Assembly (NCBI RefSeq): GCF_007421815.1
Contig: NZ_VLNT01000003.1
Location: 62,001-126,000, forward strand
Length of the DNA stretch: 64,000 bases
Origin: Aeromicrobium piscarium
GTDB taxonomy: Bacteria; Actinomycetota; Actinomycetes; Propionibacteriales; Nocardioidaceae
Direction of reading: 5' to 3'
The position numbers and the translations under genes are program-made. Positions 8,403-17,122 of the stretch are shown here, piece after piece; position 1 is the first letter of the stretch, and each line of letters starts with the position of its first letter. Under the pieces are notes generated by a model that was not told where the DNA came from, searched no databases, and was given only the letters and a program-made list of their open reading frames with translations.

Positions 8403-10043
8403 TCAGTCCAGCTGCTCGCGCAGCACGTGCTTCATGACCTTGCCCGACGGGGTGCGGGGGAGCTCCGCCACGAGATGCCACTGCTGGGGGGTCTTGAAGG
8501 CGGCCAGCTGCGCCCGGCAGTGGGCGTGCAGGCGTTCGGGGCTGGCGTCCTGTCCCGGCCGGGGCACGATGGCCGCCACGACGATCTCGCCCCAGTGGTC
8601 GTCGGGCCTGCCGAGGACAGCGGCCTCGGCGACGGCATCGCAGCTCTCGAGGACGTGTTCGATCTCCTGTGGATGGATGTTCTCGCCTCCGCGGATGATG
8701 AGGTCCTTGGAACGGCCCCGAATGGCCACGTAGCCCCGCGCATCCATGACGGCGATGTCTCCGCTGTGGAGCCAGCCCTCGGCGTCCACCGTGTCATCGG
8801 TGGCCGAGGGCATGTCGAAGTAGCCCAGCATGGTCTGGTAGCCGCGGGTGCACAGCTCGCCGGGCCCCCCGACGGGGACCGGCGCTCCGTCCGGTCCGAC
8901 GATCTTGAGCTCCACGCCGGGCAGCGGCTGCCCGATGCTCTCCGCCTGGTCCTCCTCGGAGTCCGACGGCCGGGTCTGGGTGATGACCCCGTGGACCTCC
9001 GTCTGGCCGTAGACGACACTCACCTCGCAGCCGAGCGCCGCACGGGCACGACGGCACAGCAGGGGAGGCACGCCGGCGCCGCCGACCGCGATGGTCCGCA
9101 GCGAGCGGGTGTCGCGGGGATGGTCCTGGATCTCGTTGAGGACCGCGGAGATCATGGTCGGCACCATCACGGAGAGGGTGCCCTGCTCGGTCTCGACGAG
9201 ATCGAGGAAGAGACCCGCATCGAAGTGCGGCATGAGCACATGCCGTGACCGCATCGCGATCGATCCGATGACCGCCATCACGGCTCCGCTCGTGTGGAAC
9301 AGCGGCAGCGTGTTGATCCAGGTGTCCCCGGTGTGGAAGCCCGCACGACGGGCGAAGGCCATCGGGGCGTTGACGACCCCGCGATGGTGCAGGAGGGCCC
9401 CCTTGGCGACGCCGGTCGTCCCGGAGGTGTAGATGAGCAGATAGGGATCGCCCGGTGCGGTCGGCGACCGCGTCGTCGAGGAGAGGGCTTGGGGCTCGGC
9501 CCGGTCGCGCAGCTCGTCGACGTGCCAGGTGGTGTGGAGCTCGGGGAGATCGGCGCGGATGCTCGCGATCATGGCCCCGAGGTCGGCGCCACGGAAGGTC
9601 GGGTCGTGGAGGATGCCCGCGGCGCGGGACTGGCGCAGCAGATGCAGGAGCTCCCTCTCGCGATACTGCGGGTTGACGGTGACGACGATGATGCCGGCGA
9701 GTGCGGCGCCGAGCTGGGCGAAGACGGCCTCGGGCCGGTTGGCCCCCCACAGCGCCACTCGGTCGCCCGGGGCGAAGCGCCGGTTGAGGGCGCTCGCGGC
9801 CAGTCGCGCCTCGTCCAGCAACTCGGCATAGGTCCAGCGGTGCCGGTGGAGGGGATCGGGATGCCCGTCGACGAGCGCGATCCGTTCGCCGGCATCGTCG
9901 GCGGTCTGTTCGAGAAGCTCCGGGACGGTCGTCTCGATGAGGGGATGCGGCCCCTCGACCGCCCACTCGGAGATCGTGAAGTGTTGCCTCATGGTGCTCC
10001 TCAGCTCGGTGAGCTCCTCGCCCATCGGTATGAACTTGCTCAC
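8403..10043 (-). CDS. FadD-like acyl-CoA ligase 2 (AMP-binding)
   Basis: A 546-aa adenylate-forming acyl-CoA ligase transcribed opposite to the rest of the cluster. Motifs: IYTSGTTGVAKGALLHHRG, GQTEVHGV, HSGDIAVMD and the C-terminal TPSGKVMKHVLREQL with the catalytic lysine. It belongs to a FadD/long-chain-like branch distinct from the CaiC-like ligases 1, 3 and 4. The GTG start at 10043 lies 6 nt after a CAATAT -10 box, suggesting a leaderless message. An internal ATG at 9992 has a good AGGAG and would give 529 aa. It shares a divergent promoter region with the SBP1 operon. Confidence 0.88.
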   Translation of the reverse strand: MSKFIPMGEELTELRSTMRQHFTISEWAVEGPHPLIETTVPELLEQTADDAGERIALVDGHPDPLHRHRWTYAELLDEARLAASALNRRFAPGDRVALWGANRPEAVFAQLGAALAGIIVVTVNPQYRERELLHLLRQSRAAGILHDPTFRGADLGAMIASIRADLPELHTTWHVDELRDRAEPQALSSTTRSPTAPGDPYLLIYTSGTTGVAKGALLHHRGVVNAPMAFARRAGFHTGDTWINTLPLFHTSGAVMAVIGSIAMRSRHVLMPHFDAGLFLDLVETEQGTLSVMVPTMISAVLNEIQDHPRDTRSLRTIAVGGAGVPPLLCRRARAALGCEVSVVYGQTEVHGVITQTRPSDSEEDQAESIGQPLPGVELKIVGPDGAPVPVGGPGELCTRGYQTMLGYFDMPSATDDTVDAEGWLHSGDIAVMDARGYVAIRGRSKDLIIRGGENIHPQEIEHVLESCDAVAEAAVLGRPDDHWGEIVVAAIVPRPGQDASPERLHAHCRAQLAAFKTPQQWHLVAELPRTPSGKVMKHVLREQLD

Positions 10044-10136
10044 AAATCAATATTGACGTCATGATTAATTTTGCGCCAGAATACGTCAACGGCCGACTTC
10101 ACTCCGAAGCCGCCGACAGGAAGCAGAGGTAGTGGT
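10044..10136. promoter_or_regulatory. Divergent promoter region of ligase 2 and SBP1 operon, with candidate operator
   Basis: A 93-nt AT-rich island between divergent genes. Rightward: TTGACG (10053-10058), 18-nt spacer, CAGAAT (10077-10082), then about 48 nt of leader with GAGG before the SBP1 ATG. Leftward: CAATAT (10055-10050) lies 6 nt from the ligase GTG. The 18-nt stretch TGACGTCATGATTAATTT (10054-10071), with the palindromic core TGACGTCA, matches 14 of 18 positions of 16277-16294 in the ECH2 promoter. It is a candidate binding site for the cluster's TetR protein; binding is inference. Confidence 0.55.
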
Positions 10137-11324
10137 ATGAGGTCTCGAATCTCCCGGGGAACGGTGGCGGCGGGCGCCGGACTCGTTTCGTGCGCGCTGG
10201 TGCTGTCGGCCTGCGGAAGCAGCGGATCATCGGGCGGCTCGGAGGACGACACTGTGCGCGTCGGGCTGCTGCTCTCGCTGAGCGGTCCGGCAGCGGACTT
10301 CGGCACCAGCGAACGCAATGGCGCCACGGTGGTGCTCGACAAGCTCAATGCCGACGGCGGCGTGGACGGCCGCACGATCGAGTACGTCATCGCCGACGAC
10401 AAGAGCGACCCGACCGAGGCCACCAAGCAGTTCCGCAAGCTGGTCACCGAGGAGGAGGTCAGCGTCGTCATCGGTCCGACGGTGAGCGCCAGCACGCTGG
10501 CCATCGGTCCCCTGGCACAGTCCTCCGAGGTTCCGCTGCTGGCCCTGAACGGCACGATCGCCGTGACGAGCAAGGACAACGACTTCTACCCCTGGATCTT
10601 CCGCGGGGCACCGAGCGATCTGATCACCGCGGAGAAGATGTTCGATCAGGTGGTCTCGGAGGGGCACCGGCGCATCGCGATCTACGCGGAGGAGACCGGT
10701 TACGGCGATGATGTGCTGAAGTACCTCGAATCGCTGGCCGACGAGGCGAAGGAAGAGGGCGTCGAGATCGTCGTGACGACGCGCTCGGCCGCCGATGCCA
10801 CCGATCTGAGCGCGCAGGCGACGAAGATCCGTCAGGCCGATCCGGATGTGGTCCTGGTGCTGGCCAATCCGCCGGCACTCGGGGCTGCCCTGGTACGCGC
10901 CATCCGCCAGGGCAGTGATGTCCCCGTCTGGGGACCGATGGGACTCGCACAGAACACCTTCCTGGAGGCCGCCGGACCGGCGGGGGAGGGACTGCACGCG
11001 ATGGCGCTGGCCAACTGGGACAATCCCAGCGACTCCGAGGCGGAGCTCGCCGAGCTCCTCGAGGCGGAGGGATTCGAGCCGGCGTCCTTCGAGGTGGCGG
11101 GATCCAATGGCGCTCAGGCCATCGAGGCCGCGCTGAAGAAGATCGGCGACGGCGAGGTGACCGGCTCGTCCATGCGCGACGCCCTCGAGACGATCTGCGA
11201 TGTCCCTACCTATTCCTATGGCGATGGTCTTTGCTACAGCAAGGACAACCACGACGGCTTCGGCACCGATGCCGTGCGGATGGTTGTGGTGGAGAACGGC
11301 GCCTTCGTCGACTACCGGCCGTGA
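10137..11324 (+). CDS. LIV-type ABC importer substrate-binding lipoprotein 1
   Basis: A 395-aa type I periplasmic-binding-fold lipoprotein of the Leu/Ile/Val family. The N-terminus has a basic start, a hydrophobic core and the lipobox LSAC followed by a Gly/Ser linker, so it is lipid-anchored outside the membrane. The family start is seen in VRVGLLLSLSGPAADFG. The ATG at 10137 is preferred over an upstream TTG because it begins the signal peptide and has GAGG upstream. It opens a rightward operon (SBP1, KS2, NTF2-like, ligases 3 and 4) with no permease of its own; it presumably feeds the LivHMGF1 set encoded 2 kb away. Ligand unknown. Confidence 0.9.
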   Translation: MRSRISRGTVAAGAGLVSCALVLSACGSSGSSGGSEDDTVRVGLLLSLSGPAADFGTSERNGATVVLDKLNADGGVDGRTIEYVIADDKSDPTEATKQFRKLVTEEEVSVVIGPTVSASTLAIGPLAQSSEVPLLALNGTIAVTSKDNDFYPWIFRGAPSDLITAEKMFDQVVSEGHRRIAIYAEETGYGDDVLKYLESLADEAKEEGVEIVVTTRSAADATDLSAQATKIRQADPDVVLVLANPPALGAALVRAIRQGSDVPVWGPMGLAQNTFLEAAGPAGEGLHAMALANWDNPSDSEAELAELLEAEGFEPASFEVAGSNGAQAIEAALKKIGDGEVTGSSMRDALETICDVPTYSYGDGLCYSKDNHDGFGTDAVRMVVVENGAFVDYRP

Positions 11325-11368
11325 CGGGGCGGTGACCGAATGATGCGGACGAGGACAGGAGGGGAATG

Positions 11369-12592
11369 ATGAGGCGAGTCGCCATCACCGGTATCGGAGT
11401 GGTCTCACCGATCGGTGCGAGCTACGAGAGCTTCACCCGAGGACTGGACGAGGGCAGGATCGGCACGGTCCGTGCCCCGTGGGCGGACCCGGTTCGTGGG
11501 CGCCACGCCTGGTACGCGCCGGTGACGGGCGACTTCGATGCCGCTGCGTGGCTGGACGAGCGCACCATCCGCGGGACCGTCGAGTTCTCGCAGTTCGCGC
11601 TGGTCGCGGCCGAGCAGGCGATCCGGATGTCCGGTCTCGAGCCCCCGCCGGACACGGCGGTCGTGATGGGCACGGCGATGGCCGGAGCGTCGGCCATCGC
11701 CGGGGCCCAGTCGCAGTTGGACGCGGCCGGCCCCGAGGCGGTGCCACGGCGACTCCCGATCCAGGTCTGGGCGAACCTCGCCGCCGGCCACATCGCCATG
11801 CGGCACGGCCTGCACGGACCCTCGATCACGATCTGCACCGCATGTGCGGCAGGTACGGACGCGATCGGCCTGGGCACCCAGTACATCCGGTCGCAGCTCG
11901 CCGATGTCGTGGTGGCCGGAGGTACGGACCATGCATTGAGCGAGGTGTTGTACCAGGCCGCGGTGAACTACGGTGCGTCGCAGGGCATCGCCGATCGGGA
12001 GCTGGCCAGCGCCCCCTTCGACATCCGTCGGTCCGGGGTGCTCGAGGGTGCCGGTGCGACAGTGCTGGTGCTGGAGGACTACGACCGTGCCCGGAAGCGT
12101 GGTGCCCGGGTCCTCGGCACGATCGAGGGCTATGCGGCGCTCGCCGAGGCGTACCACCCGTCAGCTCCTCAGCCTGACGGGGCCTGGGAGGCGGAGGTGA
12201 TGAGACGCGCCCTCGCGGATGCGGGCGCCGCGCCGGCGCAGGTGTCGGGAATCGTGGCACATGCCACGAGCACTCCCAAGGGTGATGCCGCCGAGATCGC
12301 GGCGATCAACGATGTCTTCGGGGGCCGCGAGTCCCTCCACGTGACCTCCGTGAAGGGCAGTGTCGGCCATACCGCCGGTGCATCGGGGCCCATGGGGGTG
12401 GCCGCCGCCCTGCACGCCTTCGACCGAGGCCGGCTGGCGCATCTGCCCACGACGACCCAGGTGGAGCCGGATGCGCGCTTCCACGTGGTGACCGACCGTC
12501 CCGCCGAGGGTGACTTCGAGTACATCCAAGTCAACTCCTTCGGCTTCGGCGGCCAGGACAGCTCTTTGGTGCTCCGCCGGGAGGGACGATGA
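11369..12592 (+). CDS. FabF-type beta-ketoacyl synthase 2
   Basis: A 407-aa ketosynthase closely similar to ketosynthase 1 along its length. Active-site Cys159 is in CTACAAG; the two histidines are in VAHATSTPKGD and KGSVGHT, so it should be catalytically competent. The second of two adjacent ATGs (11369) is preferred because AGGAGG lies 6 nt upstream; the first, at 11366, is only 3 nt away from it. The stop overlaps the NTF2-like gene by 4 nt. As with KS1, no ACP, acyltransferase or reductive partner is encoded. The retention of two intact but diverged copies suggests different substrates or a heterodimer; in contrast, a chain-length factor would have lost the Cys. Confidence 0.9.
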   Translation: MRRVAITGIGVVSPIGASYESFTRGLDEGRIGTVRAPWADPVRGRHAWYAPVTGDFDAAAWLDERTIRGTVEFSQFALVAAEQAIRMSGLEPPPDTAVVMGTAMAGASAIAGAQSQLDAAGPEAVPRRLPIQVWANLAAGHIAMRHGLHGPSITICTACAAGTDAIGLGTQYIRSQLADVVVAGGTDHALSEVLYQAAVNYGASQGIADRELASAPFDIRRSGVLEGAGATVLVLEDYDRARKRGARVLGTIEGYAALAEAYHPSAPQPDGAWEAEVMRRALADAGAAPAQVSGIVAHATSTPKGDAAEIAAINDVFGGRESLHVTSVKGSVGHTAGASGPMGVAAALHAFDRGRLAHLPTTTQVEPDARFHVVTDRPAEGDFEYIQVNSFGFGGQDSSLVLRREGR

Positions 12593-12963
12593 GCCTCGAT
12601 GATGTGCGGACCGTCGCCGAGCGGCTCGTCGACGCCTCCGAGCGGGGTGATCTCGCAGCGATGGGCGCTCTGTTCGATCCTGAGGCCAGCATCTGGCATT
12701 CCGATCTGGGTGTGCTCGACCGGGAGCGATTCCTGAGGGCCGTTGAGCGGCTGCGGGATCGAGTGGGCAGCTGGCGCTACGTACAGCGCCGGCTGCACCT
12801 CGCCCCGGAGGCGTTCGTCGAGCAGCACGTGATCGGCTTCGACCGTGCCGAGGTGCCGGATGCTCTGGCCTGCGTCATCGCAGACGTGCGGGACGGACTG
12901 ATCGTGCGGCTCGACGAGTACGTCAGCATCGACGGCCTTCCGTCGTGGACGCGGAGCGAATGA
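12589..12963 (+). CDS. SnoaL/NTF2-like protein
   Basis: A 124-aa protein with the pattern of the SnoaL/NTF2-like cone fold: N-terminal helices, an FDPEASIWHSDLG strand near residue 30, and C-terminal strands ending VDEYVSIDG-like (RLDEYVSIDGLPSW). Members include polyketide cyclases, ketosteroid isomerases and non-catalytic binding proteins. It is coupled to ketosynthase 2 (ATGA overlap) and to ligase 3 (4-nt overlap), so it is likely produced with them and could cyclise, isomerise or dehydrate a KS product. No catalytic residue set can be assigned with certainty. Confidence 0.7.
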   Translation: MSLDDVRTVAERLVDASERGDLAAMGALFDPEASIWHSDLGVLDRERFLRAVERLRDRVGSWRYVQRRLHLAPEAFVEQHVIGFDRAEVPDALACVIADVRDGLIVRLDEYVSIDGLPSWTRSE

Positions 12964-14648
12964 TGGGCCGAACCGAGCACTCCGTTCCCGATCCGATCGC
13001 CGGTCTCCATCAGGCCTGGGGCTCGCCGGACTCCTGGAACCTGTTGAACGCCTGGCGTACACGGGTCGAGGAAGATGCCGACCGGCCCTTCCTCGCCGAG
13101 TCCAGTGTGGACGATTTCGTCACCTACGGGCAGGCGTGGCAGCACATCCGGGACCTCGCCGGCGTGCTGACCGCGCTGGGGGTGAGCTCCGGTGATCGCG
13201 TGGTCATCCTCGGAAAGACCAATGCCATGACCGTCTGGGCCTGGTTCGCGGTCAATCTGGTCGGAGCCACCGAGGTCACGGTGAACGCCAGCTACCGGGG
13301 CGCCCCTCTCGTCCACGCGGTCAATCTGCCGCGGGCCGAGGTGGCGATCGTGGCCCCCGAGATGCTGACGCGCTTCGTGGAGCACGAGGAGGACTTCACC
13401 GCGGTGCGACGGGTAGTCGTGCTCGGGGATGTCGACGTGCCCGAGCCGACCGAGACGCGCAGCTATCTGCGTCCCGGGGAGGTGGAGGCGGCGCAGCCGT
13501 CGACGGTCGTTCCGCACTTCACCGACCCGGCCAGCATCCTCTACACCTCCGGCACCAGCGGGCCCGCCAAGGGCGTGGTGATGCCGCACGGCCAGACCTA
13601 TGTGATGGCGCGGCAGACGATCGAGCTGCTGTCGTTGACCGCGGAGGACACCTTCTACTGCTTCCACAGCCTCGCCCACGCGACCAAGTTCACCGCGGTC
13701 GCCTCCACGCTGGTGGCCGGAGGGCGGATCGTGCTCGATCCCGTCTTCGAGCCCGATGCGTGGGCGGAGCGTGTGGTGGCGACCGAGGCGACCGCGACGG
13801 TGGCGCACGGTCCGATGCTCGAGATGGTGCTCCGTGCCAGAGAGGAGAGCGGAGCATCGCCGGCGGCAGCGGCTCTAGGCCGGCTCCGTGTGGTCCTCAC
13901 CGCCGGAGCGAGTGCCGACCTGGCGAAGGACGCCGAGCGACTGCTCGGGCTGCGGTGCGTCGAGGCCTTCGGCATGACCGAGGCCTATCTGATCACCCGG
14001 CCGGAGAATGAACGCGAACGCGTGCCCGCCGGTTCGTGCGGACGTCCCAACAGCGCCCTCTTCGAGGTGCGGCTGGTCGATCCCGAGACCGATGACGAGG
14101 TGGGGATCGGGGAGATCGGGGAGATCACCGTGCGCCCCCTGCATCCGGGGACCATGATGCGCGAATACATTCATATGCCCGAGCGCACCATCGAATCCTG
14201 GCGGAACCTCCGTTTCCACACCGGCGACCTGGCACGGATGGACGAGTCCGGCTGGGTCTACTTCGTCGATCGGGTCTCCGATCGGATCCGGCGCAAGGCC
14301 GAGAACATCTCCTCCTATGAGATCGAGCGGGCAGCGCTGGAATATCCCCTCGTGCAGGAGGCCGCGGCGGTGGGAGTGCCGGCCGGCCCGGGACTGGACG
14401 ATGAGATCAAGCTCTGTCTGGTGACGAGCGGGCCGTTGGACTATGAGGCGATGATCGAGCACCTGGTGAGGCTCTTGCCGCACTATATGGTGCCGCGCTA
14501 TATCGACGTGGTGGCCGAGCTGCCGCGCAGCGTCACGAATAAGGTCCAGAAGGCGCGCCTGCGGGTCGCCGACCTCTCGACCGCGTGGGACAGGACAGCA
14601 GTGGGTGTCTCGGTTCGAGAGATCGCCGACCGACTCGGGGTGCGCTGA
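12960..14648 (+). CDS. CaiC-like acyl-CoA ligase 3 (AMP-binding)
   Basis: A 562-aa acyl-CoA ligase with LYTSGTSGPAKGVVMPH, GMTEAY, FHTGDLARMDESGWVYFVDR and SVTNKVQKARLR with the C-terminal lysine. The same RIRRKAENISSYEIE segment as ligases 1 and 4 puts them in one subfamily. The ATG at 12960 overlaps the NTF2-like stop (ATGA) with GGAG close by; a GTG at 12945 is an alternative. It is immediately followed by ligase 4 (TGATG junction). Two adjacent, diverged ligases imply two acid substrates or two steps. Confidence 0.9.
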   Translation: MMGRTEHSVPDPIAGLHQAWGSPDSWNLLNAWRTRVEEDADRPFLAESSVDDFVTYGQAWQHIRDLAGVLTALGVSSGDRVVILGKTNAMTVWAWFAVNLVGATEVTVNASYRGAPLVHAVNLPRAEVAIVAPEMLTRFVEHEEDFTAVRRVVVLGDVDVPEPTETRSYLRPGEVEAAQPSTVVPHFTDPASILYTSGTSGPAKGVVMPHGQTYVMARQTIELLSLTAEDTFYCFHSLAHATKFTAVASTLVAGGRIVLDPVFEPDAWAERVVATEATATVAHGPMLEMVLRAREESGASPAAAALGRLRVVLTAGASADLAKDAERLLGLRCVEAFGMTEAYLITRPENERERVPAGSCGRPNSALFEVRLVDPETDDEVGIGEIGEITVRPLHPGTMMREYIHMPERTIESWRNLRFHTGDLARMDESGWVYFVDRVSDRIRRKAENISSYEIERAALEYPLVQEAAAVGVPAGPGLDDEIKLCLVTSGPLDYEAMIEHLVRLLPHYMVPRYIDVVAELPRSVTNKVQKARLRVADLSTAWDRTAVGVSVREIADRLGVR

Positions 14649-16273
14649 TGGCGATACCGGCCGACTGGGGTCCGATGAGCGAGTGGACCCTCCCGCGGGT
14701 GCTGCGTTCTGCGAGCGCACGCCATCGGGAGCGCGACTTCATCCAGGTCGAGCGGCGACCCTGGTTGAGCTACCGGCAGGTGCTCGAATCGAGTGAGCTG
14801 GCCGCCGGCCGGCTGGCCGGCCTCGGTGTCGAACGCGGCGATCGGGTGCTGATCCTGTCCCGGCTCAGCGAGGAGCTGATCTTCACCTGGTTCGGGACGA
14901 ACCTGCTCGGCGCCGCCGATGTCTCGTTGAACCCGGCGCTGCGGGGTCAGGCGCTGGTGCACGCGGTGAACCTGCCGCAGTGCGCGGTGCTGGTGGTCCA
15001 GGACGAGCTCCTGGCGGAGGTCCGCCAGGTCGAGGAACAGTTCTCGCATCTCGAGCACATCGTGGTCATCGGCGGATCTGACGCCACGATCGAGCCATGG
15101 ACCACGCGGCACCCGCATCGCCTCGACCTCGTCGAGCCGGTGGACGTGTCCTGGCCGGAGCCGTCGCCGTCGGAGACCGCGAGCATCATCTACACCTCCG
15201 GCACCACAGGTCCCGCCAAGGGCGTGGTCAACTCGCATGCCCAGGTGTACGTGAACGCACGGCAGTCCATCGAGGGTCTGCGGATGACCGCGGACGACAC
15301 CTTCTACTGTTTCCACCCGCTGTTCCACATGGCCGCCAAGTTCTACGCCGTCCTCGCGGCGGCAGTCGTCGGTGCGCGTGTCTCGTTGGTGACGTCCTTC
15401 GACCCGGGCCGGTGGTTGGCTCAGGTACGTCAGCTGTCCGCCACCGTCTCCATGGCGCATGGGCCGATGATCGAGATGATCCATGCCGAGCGGCGACATC
15501 CCGATGATGACGACAATCCTCTGCGGGCGCTCATCGCGGCTCCGCTTCCACGAGGCATCGGGGCGGACTTCGAGCGACGGTTCGATGTCCGGGCCATCGA
15601 GACCTGGGGGATGACCGAGGTCACCTGCCCCACCTGGCAGCCCTATGACGGGCCACGCCCGATCGGATCGTCCGGAAAGGTCATCGAGGAGCTCTTCGAC
15701 GTCACCCTCGTCAACGAGGCCGGAATCCCGGTGGCGCCGGGGGAGACCGGTGAGATCACGGTCCGTCCGAGGCTCCCGTGGATCATCATGCAGGGCTACT
15801 ACGGGATGCCTGATGCCACGGTGGACGCGTGGCGGGACCTGCGTTTCCACACCGGCGATGCGGGCCGTTTCGATGCCGAGGGGCATCTGTACTTCGTGGA
15901 TCGCGTCGCGGACCGGATCCGGCGCAAGGCCGAGAACATCTCCTCCTATGACATCGAGATCGCGGCGGCGGGTTATCCGGGTGTCGCCGAGTGCGCGGCC
16001 GTCGGGATCGATGCGGAGCAGCTCGGCGACGACGAGATCAAGTTGACGGTGGTGCCCGTCGACGGCGGGGTGATCGATCCCGCCGGGCTCTTGAGGCATC
16101 TGGTCGGGGAGCTCCCGCATCACATGGTGCCTCGCTATATCGAGGTGACGGGCGCACTGCCACGCAGCGTGACGAACAAGATCCAGAAGGCCATGTTGAG
16201 ACGATCCGGCGTCGAGGGCTGCTGGGATCGCCGCGAAGCTGGGTTGTCCGTGCGCGATCTGCGCCAGTATTGA
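14648..16273 (+). CDS. CaiC-like acyl-CoA ligase 4 (AMP-binding)
   Basis: A 541-aa acyl-CoA ligase with IYTSGTTGPAKGVVNSH, GMTEVTCPTW, FHTGDAGRFDAEGHLYFVDR and SVTNKIQKAMLR. It is more like ligase 1 (same HPLFHMA and WGMTE contexts) than ligase 3, consistent with block duplication. The start at ATG 14648 shares one base with the ligase 3 stop; the frame extends upstream without family similarity. It is the last gene of the SBP1 operon, with the ECH2 promoter starting at its stop codon. Confidence 0.9.
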   Translation: MAIPADWGPMSEWTLPRVLRSASARHRERDFIQVERRPWLSYRQVLESSELAAGRLAGLGVERGDRVLILSRLSEELIFTWFGTNLLGAADVSLNPALRGQALVHAVNLPQCAVLVVQDELLAEVRQVEEQFSHLEHIVVIGGSDATIEPWTTRHPHRLDLVEPVDVSWPEPSPSETASIIYTSGTTGPAKGVVNSHAQVYVNARQSIEGLRMTADDTFYCFHPLFHMAAKFYAVLAAAVVGARVSLVTSFDPGRWLAQVRQLSATVSMAHGPMIEMIHAERRHPDDDDNPLRALIAAPLPRGIGADFERRFDVRAIETWGMTEVTCPTWQPYDGPRPIGSSGKVIEELFDVTLVNEAGIPVAPGETGEITVRPRLPWIIMQGYYGMPDATVDAWRDLRFHTGDAGRFDAEGHLYFVDRVADRIRRKAENISSYDIEIAAAGYPGVAECAAVGIDAEQLGDDEIKLTVVPVDGGVIDPAGLLRHLVGELPHHMVPRYIEVTGALPRSVTNKIQKAMLRRSGVEGCWDRREAGLSVRDLRQY

Positions 16274-16299
16274 CACTGACATCATTTTCAATTTAAGGT
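16270..16299 (+). promoter_or_regulatory. Leaderless promoter of the ECH2-LIV2 operon with candidate operator
   Basis: TTGACA (16270-16275), an 18-nt spacer and TAAGGT (16294-16299) precede the ATG at 16306 by exactly 6 nt, with no Shine-Dalgarno, so the mRNA should begin at the start codon. The spacer carries TGACATCATTTTCAATTT (16277-16294), matching the motif at 10054-10071 at 14 of 18 positions. A repressor bound here would occlude the promoter. Confidence 0.65.
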
Positions 16300-16305
16300 C
16301 TGTTC

Positions 16306-17097
16306 ATGGTCGCCGATGAGACACAGATCGCACCCGTGGGGGGCGATGTCGTTCAAGCCGTGGTCGACGCCGAGGGGATCGTGACGATCACGATGCTGCG
16401 GGGCGACTCCTACAACACGATGACGGTGCCGCTGCTCGACGAGCTCCTGGAATGCGTGGAGTGGGCCGCCGATCCGGGACGCGCACAGGCGATCATCCTG
16501 ACCGGCGCCGGGCGTGCGTTCTGCGCGGGAGGAGATCTCAACGAGATCGCCTCACCCCGAGAGCGCGAGATTCGGCACGAGGTGACCGAACGGCTCAACC
16601 GCCATGCCGGGGTCAGTGTCCTGTTACGAGAGTCGGCCGTACCGTCCATCGCCGCCATCAACGGGGCCTGCGCCGGTGCCGGACTCGCCGTGGCATGTGC
16701 GGCCGATGTCCGTATCGCGGTCGAGGGAGCCAAGTTCAGGACCGCCTTCCTCAGCGCCGGGCTCTCCGGAGACTTCGGCGGTTCCTGGACGCTACCGCGA
16801 CTGCTCGGGGACAGCAGGGCACGCGAGCTCTTCCTGCTCAACCCCAAGTTCGACGCCGCACGGGCATGGGAGCTGGGGCTGGTGGCCGAGGTGCTGGCAC
16901 CGGAGCTGCTGCTGACACGAGCACATCAGATCGCGAGTGAGTGGGTGACGGCCGGACCGGATCTGGTGACCGCCATCAAAGCGAATCTGAACGAATCCGG
17001 GGGAGTGGACTTCTGCGAGCATCTGCCGCGGGAGTCCGAACGCCATATCGCACTGAGCTACGCATCGGCCCCGCCTGGGCCGAGAGCGGATCTGTGA
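16306..17097 (+). CDS. Crotonase-superfamily enoyl-CoA hydratase/isomerase 2
   Basis: A 263-aa crotonase with GRAFCAGGDLNE for the oxyanion hole, AINGACAGAGLAVACAADVRIA, and SGDFGGSWTLPRLLG. By eye alignment to rat hydratase, the first catalytic Glu is replaced by Phe and the second is retained (ARELF), a pattern nearer to enoyl-CoA isomerases than hydratases. It is only distantly like crotonase 1. It opens the third transcription unit from a leaderless promoter and is followed by SBP2 after 25 nt, so CoA-ester chemistry and importer 2 are co-expressed. Confidence 0.88.
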   Translation: MVADETQIAPVGGDVVQAVVDAEGIVTITMLRGDSYNTMTVPLLDELLECVEWAADPGRAQAIILTGAGRAFCAGGDLNEIASPREREIRHEVTERLNRHAGVSVLLRESAVPSIAAINGACAGAGLAVACAADVRIAVEGAKFRTAFLSAGLSGDFGGSWTLPRLLGDSRARELFLLNPKFDAARAWELGLVAEVLAPELLLTRAHQIASEWVTAGPDLVTAIKANLNESGGVDFCEHLPRESERHIALSYASAPPGPRADL

Positions 17098-17122
17098 ACT
17101 CATAGCTGAGGAAGGTCGGACG

